A stretch of 64,000 nucleotides of DNA from NCBI RefSeq assembly GCF_032854445.1, contig NC_088299.1:14501608-14565607 (forward strand), in the 5' to 3' direction. The translations under genes and the position numbers were made by a program. The notes beneath the pieces were generated by a model, which saw only the letters and a program-made list of their open reading frames with translations, ran no database searches and had not been told where the DNA came from. Position 1 is the stretch's first letter. Each line of letters begins with the position of its first letter. The stretch comes from Liolophura sinensis. Taxonomy: Eukaryota; Mollusca; Polyplacophora; Chitonida; Chitonidae. Below are positions 52,965-64,000 of this stretch, in pieces.

Positions 52965-53711
52965 GACCAGCTGTCATATGGATGAATTTACACGTGATCA
53001 GTCTGAGTGCCCTTTTTGAATCTTTGAGGTGGAGCTATGGGTACTTTGTAAATGTTTGAGCATGAATATCAACTTTATTTATCTGTACTGTATCATAAAA
53101 TATATGCAACTCATTTGTGCTTTGTTTTGTCATGCATTTTTGTTAGATTTTTGAATTTTTCTTCTGTAATGGTTTCACTATTGTTTTGAAGAAATGACTG
53201 TTTGCTTTAGAAACAAATTTTATACATGGTACATGTAACTCCCTCTTTGGCAAGTACGATGCATTTTATTTACTACTGTCTCTATTATGAAGGGTCCCAA
53301 ATTATAGAGACGGTACGGTACCTGTAAAGAGTAATGAACATGGCAGACCTCAGGCTATGTGTAAGTTTTCTTGTAGGCAAAACATTCCAGCTGATTCTTT
53401 GCAAGGACCAAGTTTTTTTTATGTCAGACCTGAATATTATGAAGATATAAAAGAACGGCTTTATATTTATTACAAAGTTATCTTAATTAAATATTATTGA
53501 TTTTGATGTTGTAATATACTGGTGTCTATCTGTACCGTAGTTTTCTGTTCATAAATCAAGTTTACTAGGATCATGAAATTCCAGAACAGTGATGTCCCAC
53601 TGTGATAGTCGTAAACATGTCAAAATTTTGAAAATTTTTGAGAAAGTCATGTAACAGTGAGAGATTTTTTTTTGGTCAGTATTATGATATATACATGTAT
53701 TGGTTTGATTG

Positions 53712-53845
53712 GCCTGTTTCAGTGCTTCACAAAAAGTATAATTTAATCGGTCATCATAGAATAATACCTTCAGAATATGTTTGAATAAACACATTCAAAC
53801 ATGCGAAAAGATTGAAGAATTACGGCACAGTAAAGGAGTAAATAA
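53712..53845 (+). repeat. Repeat F, copy 2
   Basis: Matches 38762-38900 in motif order (cttcacaaaaagtataattt, aataatac, atatgtttgaataaacaca, agattgaagaattac). Confidence 0.55.
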
Positions 53846-54174
53846 AATGGCATCAGAAATGGTTAAGAGGGAACACATGAAGAGTATATATATGGAGCTT
53901 GCTCTATCCCATTAACATACAATTTATATATAATACAGGCATGTGAACTATGGCGATTATAAACATGGTGATTATCTGTTCCTGTGAAAAAAAGTAAATA
54001 AATAAATAATATGTACAGGTGCTTATACTAACGACTTTCAAGTATATTATTGTGTGTAAGACTAAACGGAGAAAAAGTGCTGCAGCATATACGATTTCAG
54101 TTTAGATTTGAGAAAGGAAATTGACTCAATGTTGCGTAAGTATGAAGGGAGTTTGTTTCATTCCCGAGGGCCAG

Positions 54175-54670
54175 CTACTTTAAGTGAACGATATAGGAAA
54201 GATTACTTTTAAAGGGGGTTCGATACAGATCTAATGGCCGACGTGTTGTGCCATAGTGACATACGTCAGTGTTTTTAATAATGTAATTATTAAAGCTAGG
54301 TTGTAATACTTCGGGGTGATAAAAAAATTTATGCAATATCATATTAGTAGAAAAAATGTTCAATTCAGATAAGGGCAGAATTTCAAGAGTACAAAAAAGT
54401 GGCTTTGCGTGTTCTAGGGACCTAGACACAGTCACAATTCGAATAGCGCGTTTTTGCAATATTTGCAGAGGTTGCAAGTAAGACTTATACGTGTTTGCCC
54501 ACAAAATATTCCCGTATGAAAAATTAGAGTAGATCAAAGAATAGTATAAAAAGTGTTTTTTTATTCGCCGAGTCCTTAATGTTGTTTAATAGACCTAGAT
54601 GCCCCGAGGCCTTTTTACGAATACAATCTGTGTGTGACGTACAATTTAGCTCTTCGTTAAACTTAAAACC
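54175..54670 (-). mobile_element. LINE fragment: C-terminal part of a reverse transcriptase
   Basis: The - strand translation has the non-LTR retrotransposon layout YSNFSYGNILWANTYKSYL, LQILQKRAIRIVT, then FCTLEILPLSELNIF and a short C-terminal tail ending at a stop near 54175. Upstream, about 54540-54670 continues the similarity (CIRKKASGHLGLLNNI) in another frame, so one frameshift lies near 54540. The fragment is 5'-truncated and dead. The clade (CR1/jockey-like) is a guess. Confidence 0.75.
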
Positions 54671-55439
54671 ATGAAATTTGAAATTCCCTGACTCGTTTAA
54701 CCTCTGTCCCAGAAACAGTAAGCAAACAGTAATTTGTAATTTGCGTCCAGAATGATCAAAAAGTTATGAATTACTGTTTCGTTTCACGTAATGTTTCGCA
54801 TTTTGCTTGATTCTAACTGGATTTGCCCTGGCTATAGCGCCACTTCAGATTTTTTTTTTTGTCAATCTCTGTTTTGGTATCAAAACTATTTGGTATAACA
54901 CTTTCGGCCATCGCATGGCCCCTGGCAATTCAGTTATGCATGCTGTACCAGTCTTTAGGTGAAATATAGTATAATTCATTTTTTAGTTTAAGGTCTCACT
55001 GCAGAAAACATTTGCCTACGTGTGTGAATGGTAAAGATATGTGTGGTCTTAAGGGTACCCATAAATTGGCTAAATTGTACTTGTACTCAGATGTTCATTT
55101 CATACTTTATGAAAACATTCCGTTTTTGTATACCAGATCGAACATAGAAAAGCATACCAGTGTATCATTTTTTTTTCCTTCAAACTGTTACATTGCATCA
55201 TCGTGGATTTAGTGTGGGTTTTTTCATTTTTCCTATATGTTTAAATGCATCGATAAAGTATCAGGGTGACAAAACAAACACACATTTACAAGTAAATATT
55301 AACAGTGACCAGACGAACAGTTTGCACACATAGCGGTATCAAAAGTAGCCAAAGATTCAGTAATTATGCTATGCAAAGCAATACAAAACGAACACAATCA
55401 GTAAAGGACAGATTACAATCAGGATATTAACTGTGTATA

Positions 55440-56060
55440 TATTGAAAATGGGTTTTTTATCATTTTCGTTTTGTTTTTCAAGCATGGTCAAATGAAACTT
55501 TTTACAGAAGGCTTTTGGAGATTTTGACTCTTTTAAGTCCCTTTCTAATGAGTTCCACAGTTTGGGACCATTGTATGAAAGGCTTTGTTTGACTCACTTT
55601 GAGGAGGGGAATGGCACTTGAAGATTATCATTCGTGGTTGATCGGAGATGTTTTGTAGTTGCAGAGTTGACAGATTTAAATAGTGTATTCAGGTATGTTG
55701 GGCACTTTCCGTTTAGTATCTTATACATGTAGGCTCCTGTTTGCGGGGAAATTTTGCCTTGGATACAGAGCCAGTTGAGGTACTTGAAAAGGTTGGAAGT
55801 TGGTGTTAAATAAGGAGCATTTAATATTAGTCTAGCTGCTCTTTTTGGAAGTTTTGAGATTCTTTCTATGTGGTACTTGCTGGCATATCCCCAGATTGTG
55901 CAACAGTAGTTGATATGTGGCAGAATGAAGGAATTATAATACAGAATATTTGCCTTTTTCTCCCAGTATATGTTTGTTCCTATATAATATACGAAGTTTG
56001 GCTGTGATCTTTTCACAGACAGAATCGGTCAGAAACGATATAATGCAGGTCAGTTTTAAA
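55440..56060 (-). mobile_element. LINE fragment: C-terminal part of a second, different reverse transcriptase
   Basis: The - strand translation shows YYNSFILPHINYCCTIWG, then ISKLPKRAARLILNA, LFKYLNWLCIQGKI and YKILNGKCPTYLNTLF, the typical end of a non-LTR RT ORF. The part upstream of about 55990 (VCEKITAKLRILYRNKHILG) is in another frame. It is not a copy of the fragment at 54175, so two LINE families are present. Truncated and not functional. Confidence 0.8.
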
Positions 56061-56461
56061 GGTGGAGGAGAGTGGAATGCCCAGGGTAATTTAAAACCTT
56101 CTATACCTTTGGTAAGTTGCGTGTACTGGCTAACCTGCCCGTATATGTGAAGATTGGTAGACAATAGGCATGCATGGCATGTACGACATCTGGTCGAAGA
56201 CAAGTCTTCAACAAGTAAGCGCAAAAAATCATATACAAATCATCTGATAATTGAGAAAAGTTTTGATGAAAAAAAGGCTAATTACCTGGATTATAAATTT
56301 ATATAGACTGATGGGTTGAAAGATAAGGACAGGGTTGCCTCTGCGGCTGTCTTGGAACAGCTAGTCTCTTCTCTGCGTTTTCCATCCTCATCTTCTATAT
56401 ATCTTTTCGTCGCCTTTGGCAGGATGAATTGGACCTACAATACTTACTTACATTCATCCGT

Positions 56462-56795
56462 GTGACCGGCCCGAATAGCACAGTTGGTAGAGCATTAATC
56501 CTGCGTCGAGTCATACCTAAGACTTTAAAAGAGGAAGCAGCTTCCTCGCTCGACGGTCAGCATTATAAGGGGATAGTGTAACGACTGGTTGACCCGTATC
56601 AGTATAGTGGCTCGGGCGGGCCGCTTACTTCGAATAGTCATCTCAGTGAAGCAGCACTAGATAAAAGAACGGTGGAAATCCATTCTGCAACGAGGAGGCA
56701 CATTACACGTACATGCACCTTAAGGGCTCCATCGTCGTTATATGACTGAAAAATTGTTAAGGACGACGTTAAAACCCCCACGTGCCCACTCACGC
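56462..56795 (+). repeat. SINE family B, full-length
   Basis: Starts with a clear tRNA-like head (GCCCGAATAGCACAGTTGGT, then AGAGCATTAATCCTGCGTCG). The body is shared with the copies at 960 and 31640, and the tail GACGTTAAAACCCCCACGTG is degraded. One internal segment is shorter than in the other copies. Confidence 0.82.
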
Positions 56796-57782
56796 ATTCA
56801 ACCCCACTCCATGCAAAAGGTATTATCACCAGGATCAGAAAAAGACATATCCACATGTATATACATATATTTGCGCTGCAAATTTATTCAGTTTGGTTTT
56901 CTAAACTAGAATGAAAGATGCAACTGTGGAACGAACAAATTATTAAAATTTTCCAGTTCTAAAAATATCGATGTGGGGTTTCCTCAAACAACCGGTTTTA
57001 ACCTGAAATTCTTTATATCATACAATAACTGGTATGATAAACATTTTTGCAACAGTGTTATCTTATGTGAAAAGAATGAGATCCTTTGACAACTTTGTTC
57101 CAGTTGCGTGTAAACACTTTTATACAATAATGTAATGAAATGTAAACAATATCAAATTTTCTACGTCTGTGTTTTCAAGGGCATAGGCCCACAATGGTGT
57201 TCACGTTATTTCATTTGATTAGCCTATACTTGATGCATTCGATAGAGTTTCCACGGTCCCTGTTAAATCGACAACTACCTTTACTTGTTCCTTTCGCTCT
57301 GCGTTAACCAGTGCGATAAAGAATCGCGCAGAATCCGTGCAAACACTCCACCGTATTTATGAAATTCCCATTCTTGAGAAAATTAACGGACGTGTAATCG
57401 CAAACACAATCGTGTGTCAGCAAACTAGTAACATTTTTTTTAAAACTATGGAATTGAAACATTTGTGTAACAGCACAATATATATATAGACAAATTACGG
57501 TTAGTATAACATTCATACACTGAGACAGATGTTTAACCCAATTAAACCTTACTCGTAAAATGAATAATTATTTCGTCTTATGAACAGAATGTATTAATTA
57601 GTTAATTTGTTTATTACGATGTGTATATAAATACCTATATATGAATTTGTGTACAGTCCCACATGACAGCACTCTTAAATTGTTCCCTCTTCAAGGTTTT
57701 TGACACAATTTTATTTCTTCAAGTTAGTAGAATATTTAATTTTTCACAGATTAAATCAAATGGACTGCCATAAGTAAGTACC
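56796..57782. other. Intergenic, no gene seen
   Basis: AT-rich DNA without recognised coding sequence or repeats. Confidence 0.5.
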
Positions 57783-57932
57783 GGTAGGTCAGGTTTCGTG
57801 CAACTTGCGGATGGTGGTAGGTTTACCCTGGGTTCTGCCCTGTTTCCTTCCACCTTAATGATAGCCGCCGTCGTAGGCTATAGGTGAAATATTCTTGAGT
57901 ACAGCGTAAAACGCCAATCAAATAAATAAATG
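57783..57932 (+). repeat. SINE family A, 3' half
   Basis: TGCGGATGGTGGTAGGTTTA, then GTTTCCTTCCACCTTAATGA, GGTGAAATATTCTTGAGTAC and tail AAATAAATAAATGA. The head is missing. Confidence 0.78.
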
Positions 57933-58184
57933 AGAGTGTTAGTAATCAAACTGGCATAAAAATGTAATTATATAACCGTTCAAGTGATAAATACATCTGT
58001 ATCATAACACTAACATTTTCTAAAAAAATTCAAAATTCTGTCATTTTTTAAAGAATTCGTGACAAAGAACATTTACTCAAGCCTACTCAGGTTTTCCTAA
58101 TTTGGCCAACCCTGAATGAAGAATTATCATATATGTGTATACAATTTAGCTTCAGGTACATGTAGTAGGCCTACATATAGCTTA

Positions 58185-58690
58185 AAGGAAAAGACCTCTC
58201 AAAATCGATGTATCCACCCCTAAATAGACCGCTTAAAACTATGCATAAATATACTTTCATTTATTTATTTATTTATTTTTTTTTTACATTTTTGTGAAAA
58301 GAATTAAAGGCGTTCAAACATTTGAATTCTAAGGTGGGCTTTATGGACCATACTATCAACGGCTAGGAACTCACATGAAGTTTTCCCAACTCTAATCACG
58401 ACTCTAATCACAATCACTGAATGTTGGAATGACTCTTTTTACCCGTTAGTAAAAGATTACTGAAATAATTTTCCAAACAATCCCTTCCTTCTGGTGAACA
58501 TCAGGAAAAATGGTGATGTGACATCTGAGTTCCTAGATATCGTCAGTATGACTCATGAAGACCACCATAGTATGCAAACATTTGGATGTCTTTCAACACT
58601 CTTTAAAAAATCTGAAAAAAAAATAAACGAAAGTATTTTCACGCATAGTTTTCAGGTATCAGGTATCAACCTTTCTTCATACTTCTGACT
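58185..58690 (+). repeat. Repeat E, copy 2 (about 500 bp)
   Basis: Direct relative of 45354-45820 with the same ends. It is longer through an expanded (TTTA)n stretch and an extra segment near 58205-58225. No open frame or terminal repeat was seen. Confidence 0.8.
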
Positions 58691-61600
58691 TACTTTTACG
58701 ATAACAGCTTTCAGCTTTTCCACAACAGAATGAACTTTTTAGAAACAGTTATTTTTTGGCAGCAGGAAGAAGAATAAAGAAAATTAGAGACATATATAAT
58801 TTAATTACAGCATTAAACTGGGTGATATTTTCAGAATGACAAATACCATTTCATTCTTTCACATCTTCATAATATTCAGATCTGGTGGAACAGTACTCGT
58901 TTCCTTTCATAGAAGCAGCTGGAATGTTTTGCAAATATAAGAACAACAGCAACAACAAACTTTACAATATGTAGCTCATGTAAAAACACACACGCGCCAA
59001 CGACCACTTCAGGAAAGAGTGCTGCGACGTTAATTATACATCAATGTTCTATTGAGCGAAATAAAATGCATCATATTTAAACTGCCGGATATAAAAAATA
59101 CCTGCATAGAAATCAGTTACACATGAATATGTACTTTATATATACTACACTCAGACGAATAAAGTTTAAGGTCAAGTATTTACCAACACAACTCAGAGAT
59201 TTAAAAAGAAAGACAAGGAACATTCAGATTTACCGTTCGTGAATTCATCGACCTATGTGTTCAAAACGATTTCCTTGCTGCCCCTATGCCTGGAAGGTGG
59301 GGGGGGGGGGCACTTCTATCACACTAAAAAGGGATTAGTTTTAGTGCAAGAAAAAAATGAAAAAATTATGTTTCACTCTGAATTCAAAGAATCTGTGCCG
59401 ATGTGAACGTTGGAGATAACTGCAGATACAGACCATTTGAAATCCCATCTACGAGTATACTATAAATCCCTGAAAAGTCAGAATCACCACGAAATGTATT
59501 ATTTTATAACCTACAATAATCCCACACTTTTCCAGATTCATTTTTAGGGACAATACAGGTGGTTAGTACCGGTATGCACACACAGAGTACACCCTAAAAA
59601 TACACAGTTTTCCTTAAAGTGAAAGACAACATCTGAATAATGTTTATGCCCACTGAAAGACTATACTATTCAAGGTAGTTTAAACCGGTATTAAATACCC
59701 TTTTTTTTAGATTTTTTCAACCAAGTAAAAGTTTAGTGAAACTTCGTCTTGAAACAGCTTCAGCACCTCTTCATTATCGAGAGAAAGATGACGTCACGTT
59801 TTCAACGTCGAAGGTATTTTCTCTATAATGGTCAAAGCAGTAGTCTACAGCAGATAAAAGTTGTAGGCTTGGCGATGAAGATCCAAATGATAAATAACTT
59901 TCTCGGACACTGAACATACTGGAAGAATATTTCTCCCACTGCTTGCACTGTTGATACAGTAGGCCTACTATATCATTTACAAGGAACTCAAGCAACCCAG
60001 TTCAAATAGCCGGCAGATGCATTGCCAGGGTATTCCTGGTTCAGGTCGCAGCACCTCGTCTTGAAGACGGCATTTCAACAATTTTACTGTATTTTATAAA
60101 AGAAAACAGCCAAAAAAAAATCCTTTGTCTGTGAGAAAGACGAAGGAGCAAAATTTAAATTCATCAGATGTATTAAATACAGTCAAAAAATATAAAATTC
60201 AACATTTAATTTTTCATTAATATTTAGTTAATTTTATGAAAAGATTCAGAGATGCCGGCTTCTCATTTCCATAAATCTTCGGCGTCCCTATAACGAAATT
60301 TGTTATTTAGAAACTACTGACTAAAGGCTAAAGAGAACGACAAAAGTGTATTTGTGTAATTTGAAAAGAGTGACTAAGTAGGGCTATACATAGGGTCTAT
60401 TGGGGAGATTAATGTGGTTTGGGCCGAGACAGTATGCTAGTGTCTGATATAATTTGGCCTTGTTAAATATTACACGGCTTGTAAATCAAGACATTTTACG
60501 TCTGTGGTGGTCCGTGAATGATACAGACGACACCATGTGAAAAGGCCCTTCGGCTGCAGGTAACCAAATCGATGTAAATGATCTCAAATGCAGTAGTTCT
60601 ATGTTATCGTATGTCACTTTATGGAGTGAGTGGGCAAAGACGCCTTCACAGCTTAGGTCGAGCAATCTGGCATGTTTGATAGTAACATGTTTGATTGGAT
60701 GAAATTCTCAAGATGGCTGCCTCCATTCACACGAGACATTTGTGCAGTATTGTCATTTTGTGCAACATGCTGTTCAGTGAAATCTCCTCAAAGGAATACA
60801 GTGTGATACTTTTTAGAAGGTCTCAGTATCGTACTTTAGATTGAAATACGTTTTAGCCAGGTGCTGTCTTGTCTTTTAAACTTGTTAACATAAAGTCACA
60901 TGACAGTATCTTATCCAATGATACCTGTTGCATTCGGCGGAGAAGTCCAGCGTTCTTCACACTCCTTTAATCGAAAAGATTTTAGAAATGATTAGGCATC
61001 TGTCCTTTGATTACCAACAGCTATATAAATAAGGAGAGAAAGAAAGAAAGAAAAAAAAAACAGTTCTAAAAGTATTATCCAAATCTTTAACTTTTACTGC
61101 TGAATTTGTCATAGTATTTTATGTTTTCAAATATCTGAACTCAAATTCTCATTCGCGGGTTAAACAACTTTGTATGTGGGAAACGTAATAGTTTAATATT
61201 CGCTTTTTTCGAATCTGATTTGATGAAAACAGTCCCAGTTTACAAAAAGCCCATTCGGTTGCCATGAAGATAAGAAAGTTTATGAAGGAGATTTACTATT
61301 ACCATAAACACGAAATTTTAACTTTATTGTCATGGTAGCAGAAATATGGTCCAGTTTAAATAGGATACCGGTTCACATAAAGATGAACCTGCATATAATA
61401 TATGAAAACATTATCTGCAGCAGTTTGACATGTATTACGAACAACTCGTTGAAAATCTATTTTTTGTCGGTTACCATGGAAACCGTGCAGAAATTTGATC
61501 AAAACAGCGTATTATTTGTTGTTTGTCGAAAATGTGGCCTTCATATGACAAGTAATAAAAGAGACCATTAATTTTGAAATTTTGAAGGTTATACATATAT

Positions 61601-61885
61601 ATGTACAAACCAGTGGACCAATTATTCTGCCTCAGTTTTCAGTCCTCCAGCATCGATCGTCCATTTTCTGTATTGTGTACTTGTGATTGGGCCCAAACTA
61701 TTTCATTTATCTGGAGCACTAGATCACAGCCTCATAGGCGACAAACCACTGGCACAATGACTGCTCCCACAACTCAAGACATGGCATTTTATGTTGCTTG
61801 TGATATTTATTTACTTGGGATTGCGAAGATAAAACACGATCAACACTTTTGATTCAGGCATATAGTAGTTATTATTGTTTTTTTC
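58691..61885. other. Intergenic region, no gene recognised
   Basis: About 3.2 kb of AT-rich DNA with scattered short frames (largest about 80 codons). None resembles ML exons 3-5 or another family. A run of G lies at 59299-59309. Confidence 0.5.
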
Positions 61886-61892
61886 TCTTTTG

Positions 61893-61997
61893 AGACATGG
61901 CTAACCAGCTGGGGATTTGAACCAGTGATCTCTGATGGGTTTCTAGTCCACACTTCTACTTCTAGACTGAAGGGAAATTCTTTGCACTACACGGAGG
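61893..61997 (-). repeat. tRNA-like SINE head fragment
   Basis: On the - strand a B-box consensus GGTTCAAATCC lies in a tRNA-like context (CACTGGTTCAAATCCCCAGC). The upstream part is too degraded for a tRNA gene. Probably a SINE remnant. Confidence 0.4.
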
Positions 61998-62304
61998 TAG
62001 TAAGCGCTTATATGACACGCTTATTTACATTGAAATATTACAAAAAGACACTTACGTGTAACAAAGTTACCATCTATTTGCAGAGATCCTCGTAAGGACA
62101 GTACCTTTGGGCTCCATGTAACGGAGAAGTTCTTGGCTTTCCCTTCAGAGAAGGAACAAGGGATAAATGTCAGAGTATCCTACATCAAAACATAACCGCA
62201 AACCACTCAGAGACAGAGGTGGAAATCTTCGCGTCTCCTCTGGTGACACATGCAATTGATTAATTGACTCACTGGTGATGAACACTGCTCAAGAATGCGT
62301 GCGA

Positions 62305-62400
62305 TATATTTATTTATTTATTTATTTGATTGCTGTTTAAAGCCATAATCTATCATTTTTCACTTACATGGATGCAACGGCCGTTGGTTTTATGGGTGCA
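62305..62400 (-). repeat. SINE family A-like 3' fragment
   Basis: On the - strand, TAAGTGAAAAATGATAGATT then a tail of AAATAAATAAAT, inside the intron of the ML partial copy. Strongly diverged. Confidence 0.45.
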
Positions 62401-62404
62401 GGAA

Positions 62405-62546
62405 ATCGCTTACCACAAGTTAAATTACACGAGCTTACCATAACATTATATTAGGCCAGCTTACCACAATTTTACATTTCATTAACTTGCCACATTTCAC
62501 ATTACGCCAGATTACCACAGTTTTACATTACCCCAGCTTAGCACAA
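62405..62546 (-). repeat. Short donor-seeded array in the ML partial copy
   Basis: Five to six units of about 25 bp related to the array of the complete gene (AACTGTGGTAATCTGGCG, AATTGTGGTAAGCTGG, ATGGTAAGCTCGTG on the - strand), starting at the exon 1 end. The shared seed shows the array already existed before the two copies separated, or arose in each from the same boundary. Confidence 0.82.
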
Positions 62547-62799
62547 TTTTTGAAATAACCTTTTCCAGGATCAACAACATTGTGCCTGGCGTTGAAACCA
62601 GTATCATGGATAGCTCTCGTCAAAGAATCCTCGCTTATCTCCCCTGAGGAATGGGCAATTAATGCAGCCACCACCAGGAGTCCAATCCTCTTAGTCATCT
62701 GTGAGAATATCTGTGTCACTGTACGTGGTTTGGAAAATTCTGAGAATCTGCAATTTGACAGTAATCACATGTTTTTGTCTCTCCTTTGCCGAAGTCAGT

Positions 62800-63474
62800 A
62801 ACATTGAACCCCCTCCCGCATCCCCATTTTCTCTCTTTCTCTTTTCCGAAGTAAAAACGGCACTAAATTATTATTTAATTTTTTTCTACGTATGTGATTT
62901 AGGAAGTTTTCACTAGGTCGGGAAGGTCATGATGTTGATTTTCGCTAAAGGAAACTAACACGCACTGAATAAAAGACTGCCATTTGCTGCACACATTCAG
63001 GAAAATAACCTGTTAAGTCTGCATGTTGTCTGAGTGATACTAGAGCGTATTACGTTATTATAACGTGATACTGCGTCCTATTCAACATAATATCCTGTTA
63101 TAATCTACTAAAATCTTTATGTTGATTTACCAGACTATGTGTGTTATATTGAACGAATAATCTGACTTTCAGTTGAATTTAACACGTTGTGAACATCAGG
63201 TCATACCAAACCTCCTGGCTTATATAGCATGTGAGCCCTGCTACAGCCACAGAGAGCTGGATTCAAGCTTAAGTCTACAACCACACTGACCACACTTGAG
63301 GTGGGACAAGAGCCGACCAATAGTGAGTCAGTGTAGGTTCAGGACTAGCTTAATGATCCCAGCTAGGACACTTGGTTGAAAGTGCACAAACAGTTAAAAA
63401 CCGGTATTAAGTCTTACACTGATTATAATTTTCTTGTATAAGCAAATATAATTGAGAAAATAGAGGGTCTCTGT
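62800..63474. other. Intergenic, no gene seen
   Basis: No coding region recognised; nothing notable. Confidence 0.5.
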
Positions 63475-63850
63475 TATCGAGATGGTTGGCGTACCAGTGC
63501 AGCGCAATGGCCCAGAAGCCGCTCAACAGACGCTGTATGTGAGTTCAAGTCCAACTTATGCTGATTTCCCTCTCCGGTCGAACGTGGGAAGGTCTGTGAG
63601 TCCAACTTATGCTGATTTCCCTCTCCGGTCGAACGTGGGAAGGTCTGTGAGTCCAACTTATGCTGATTTCCTTCTCCGGTCGAACGTGGGAAGGTCTGTG
63701 AGTCCAACTTATGCTGATTTCCCTCTCCGGTCGAACGTGGGAAGGTCTGTCAGCAATCTGTGGATGGCCGCGGGTTCCCCCCCCCCCCCCACCAGTTCTG
63801 CCCAGTTTCCATGCACCATAATTCCGGCTGCCGTCATATAAGTGAACTCT
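63475..63850 (+). repeat. SINE family A with internal 51-bp fourfold tandem repeat
   Basis: Head GGTTGGCGTACCAGTGCAGC and box B GAGTTCAAGTCC are followed by four 51-bp units starting GTCCAACTTATGCTGATTTC at 63549, 63600, 63651 and 63702. The normal core continues (TGTGGATGGCCGCGGGTTCC, CACCATAATTCCGGCTGCCG). The unit spans the join of box B and the core. Near-identity of the units indicates recent amplification. Confidence 0.9.
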
Positions 63851-63892
63851 GCTTCATAAATGTTTATTATTCCGATTGACCCAGTCCTAGGG

Positions 63893-63951
63893 ATAGAACT
63901 AAATCGTCACGATGGATATATGAAACTAGATCGTCACGATGGATATATGAA
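63893..63951 (+). repeat. Short tandem duplication
   Basis: The motif ATCGTCACGATGGATATATG occurs twice about 29 bp apart, each with a gaact/aaact start. Confidence 0.8.
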
Positions 63952-64000
63952 CAGTTGCAAGCAAAGTGCAACTGAGGTACATATCTTGATTGTCGACTAC

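Larger units (their letters stand above)
62056..62698 (-). pseudogene. Inverted partial copy of the ML-domain gene (exons 1-2 only)
   Basis: Exon 1-like 62542-62698 reads MTKRIGLLVVAALIAHSSGE then ISEDSLTRAIHDTGF and ends NC, three codons longer at the start than the complete gene. Exon 2-like 62056-62142 (87 nt, same phase) encodes GKAKNFSVTWSPKVLSLRGS and is flanked by an intact AG and GTAAGTG. The base pair after exon 1 is CT instead of GT (AATTGTG|CTAAGC), so the normal donor is lost. Reading on meets a stop seven codons after the NC. Homology to the gene starts upstream of the conserved AATTGCAG at 62748 and fades about 30 bp after exon 2. Exons 3-5 were not found down to 52.5 kb. Intron 1 is 399 bp against 2147 bp. 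Probably a truncated duplicate; a gene using another donor is possible but less likely. Confidence 0.75.

Noticed and set aside
63482-63841. 119-codon frame with repeated PTYADFPLRSNVGRS
   Set aside because: Translation of a SINE with an internal 51-bp tandem repeat.

Overview
The window looks like nuclear DNA of a lophotrochozoan, most likely a mollusc. Genes are intron-rich and AT-rich intergenic DNA separates them. The genes read as animal orthologues. The interspersed repeats (tRNA-headed SINEs, one with a TAAA-type tail and one ending in a run of CACT) are of kinds I associate with bivalves and gastropods. A brachiopod cannot be excluded by eye. No bacterial-style operon, CRISPR array, rRNA or stand-alone tRNA gene was seen.

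Layout: 1-7.4 kb is repeat-rich and gene-free (palindrome, fold-back repeat, three SINE families, a 1.3 kb minisatellite). Two complete beta-tubulin genes lie in tandem on the + strand (7472-10551 and 21188-23654). They share intron positions and are separated by about 10.6 kb of SINEs and unrecognised DNA. A BPHL / valacyclovir-hydrolase-like alpha/beta hydrolase follows (26030-36810, 7 exons, 300 aa). After more intergenic repeats comes a secreted ML-domain (MD-2-related lipid-recognition, GM2-activator-like) gene (43959-52388, 5 coding exons, 172 aa). An inverted partial copy of its first two coding exons lies at 62056-62698 on the - strand. Between them are fragments of two LINE reverse transcriptases and more repeats.

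The most unusual signal is that three minisatellites start exactly at exon ends, with a repeat unit that straddles the 5' splice site. In BPHL exon 4 it is about 20 units of about 24 bp. In BPHL exon 6 it is about 57 units of 76 bp, 4.3 kb in all. In ML exon 1 it is about 38 units of about 26 bp. Each unit therefore carries a copy, intact or decayed, of the exon end plus a GT donor, giving long runs of decoy splice donors downstream of the real one. A fourth array, pyrimidine-rich, fills the 3' half of ML intron 3 right up to the acceptor of exon 4. The short array in the inverted ML copy shares the same seed. Separately, the two tubulin genes show a mosaic of nearly identical and strongly diverged coding segments with unrelated introns, as expected from patchy gene conversion.

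All exon limits were deduced by reading splice consensus, phase and family similarity by eye. No search, alignment program or transcript data was available.
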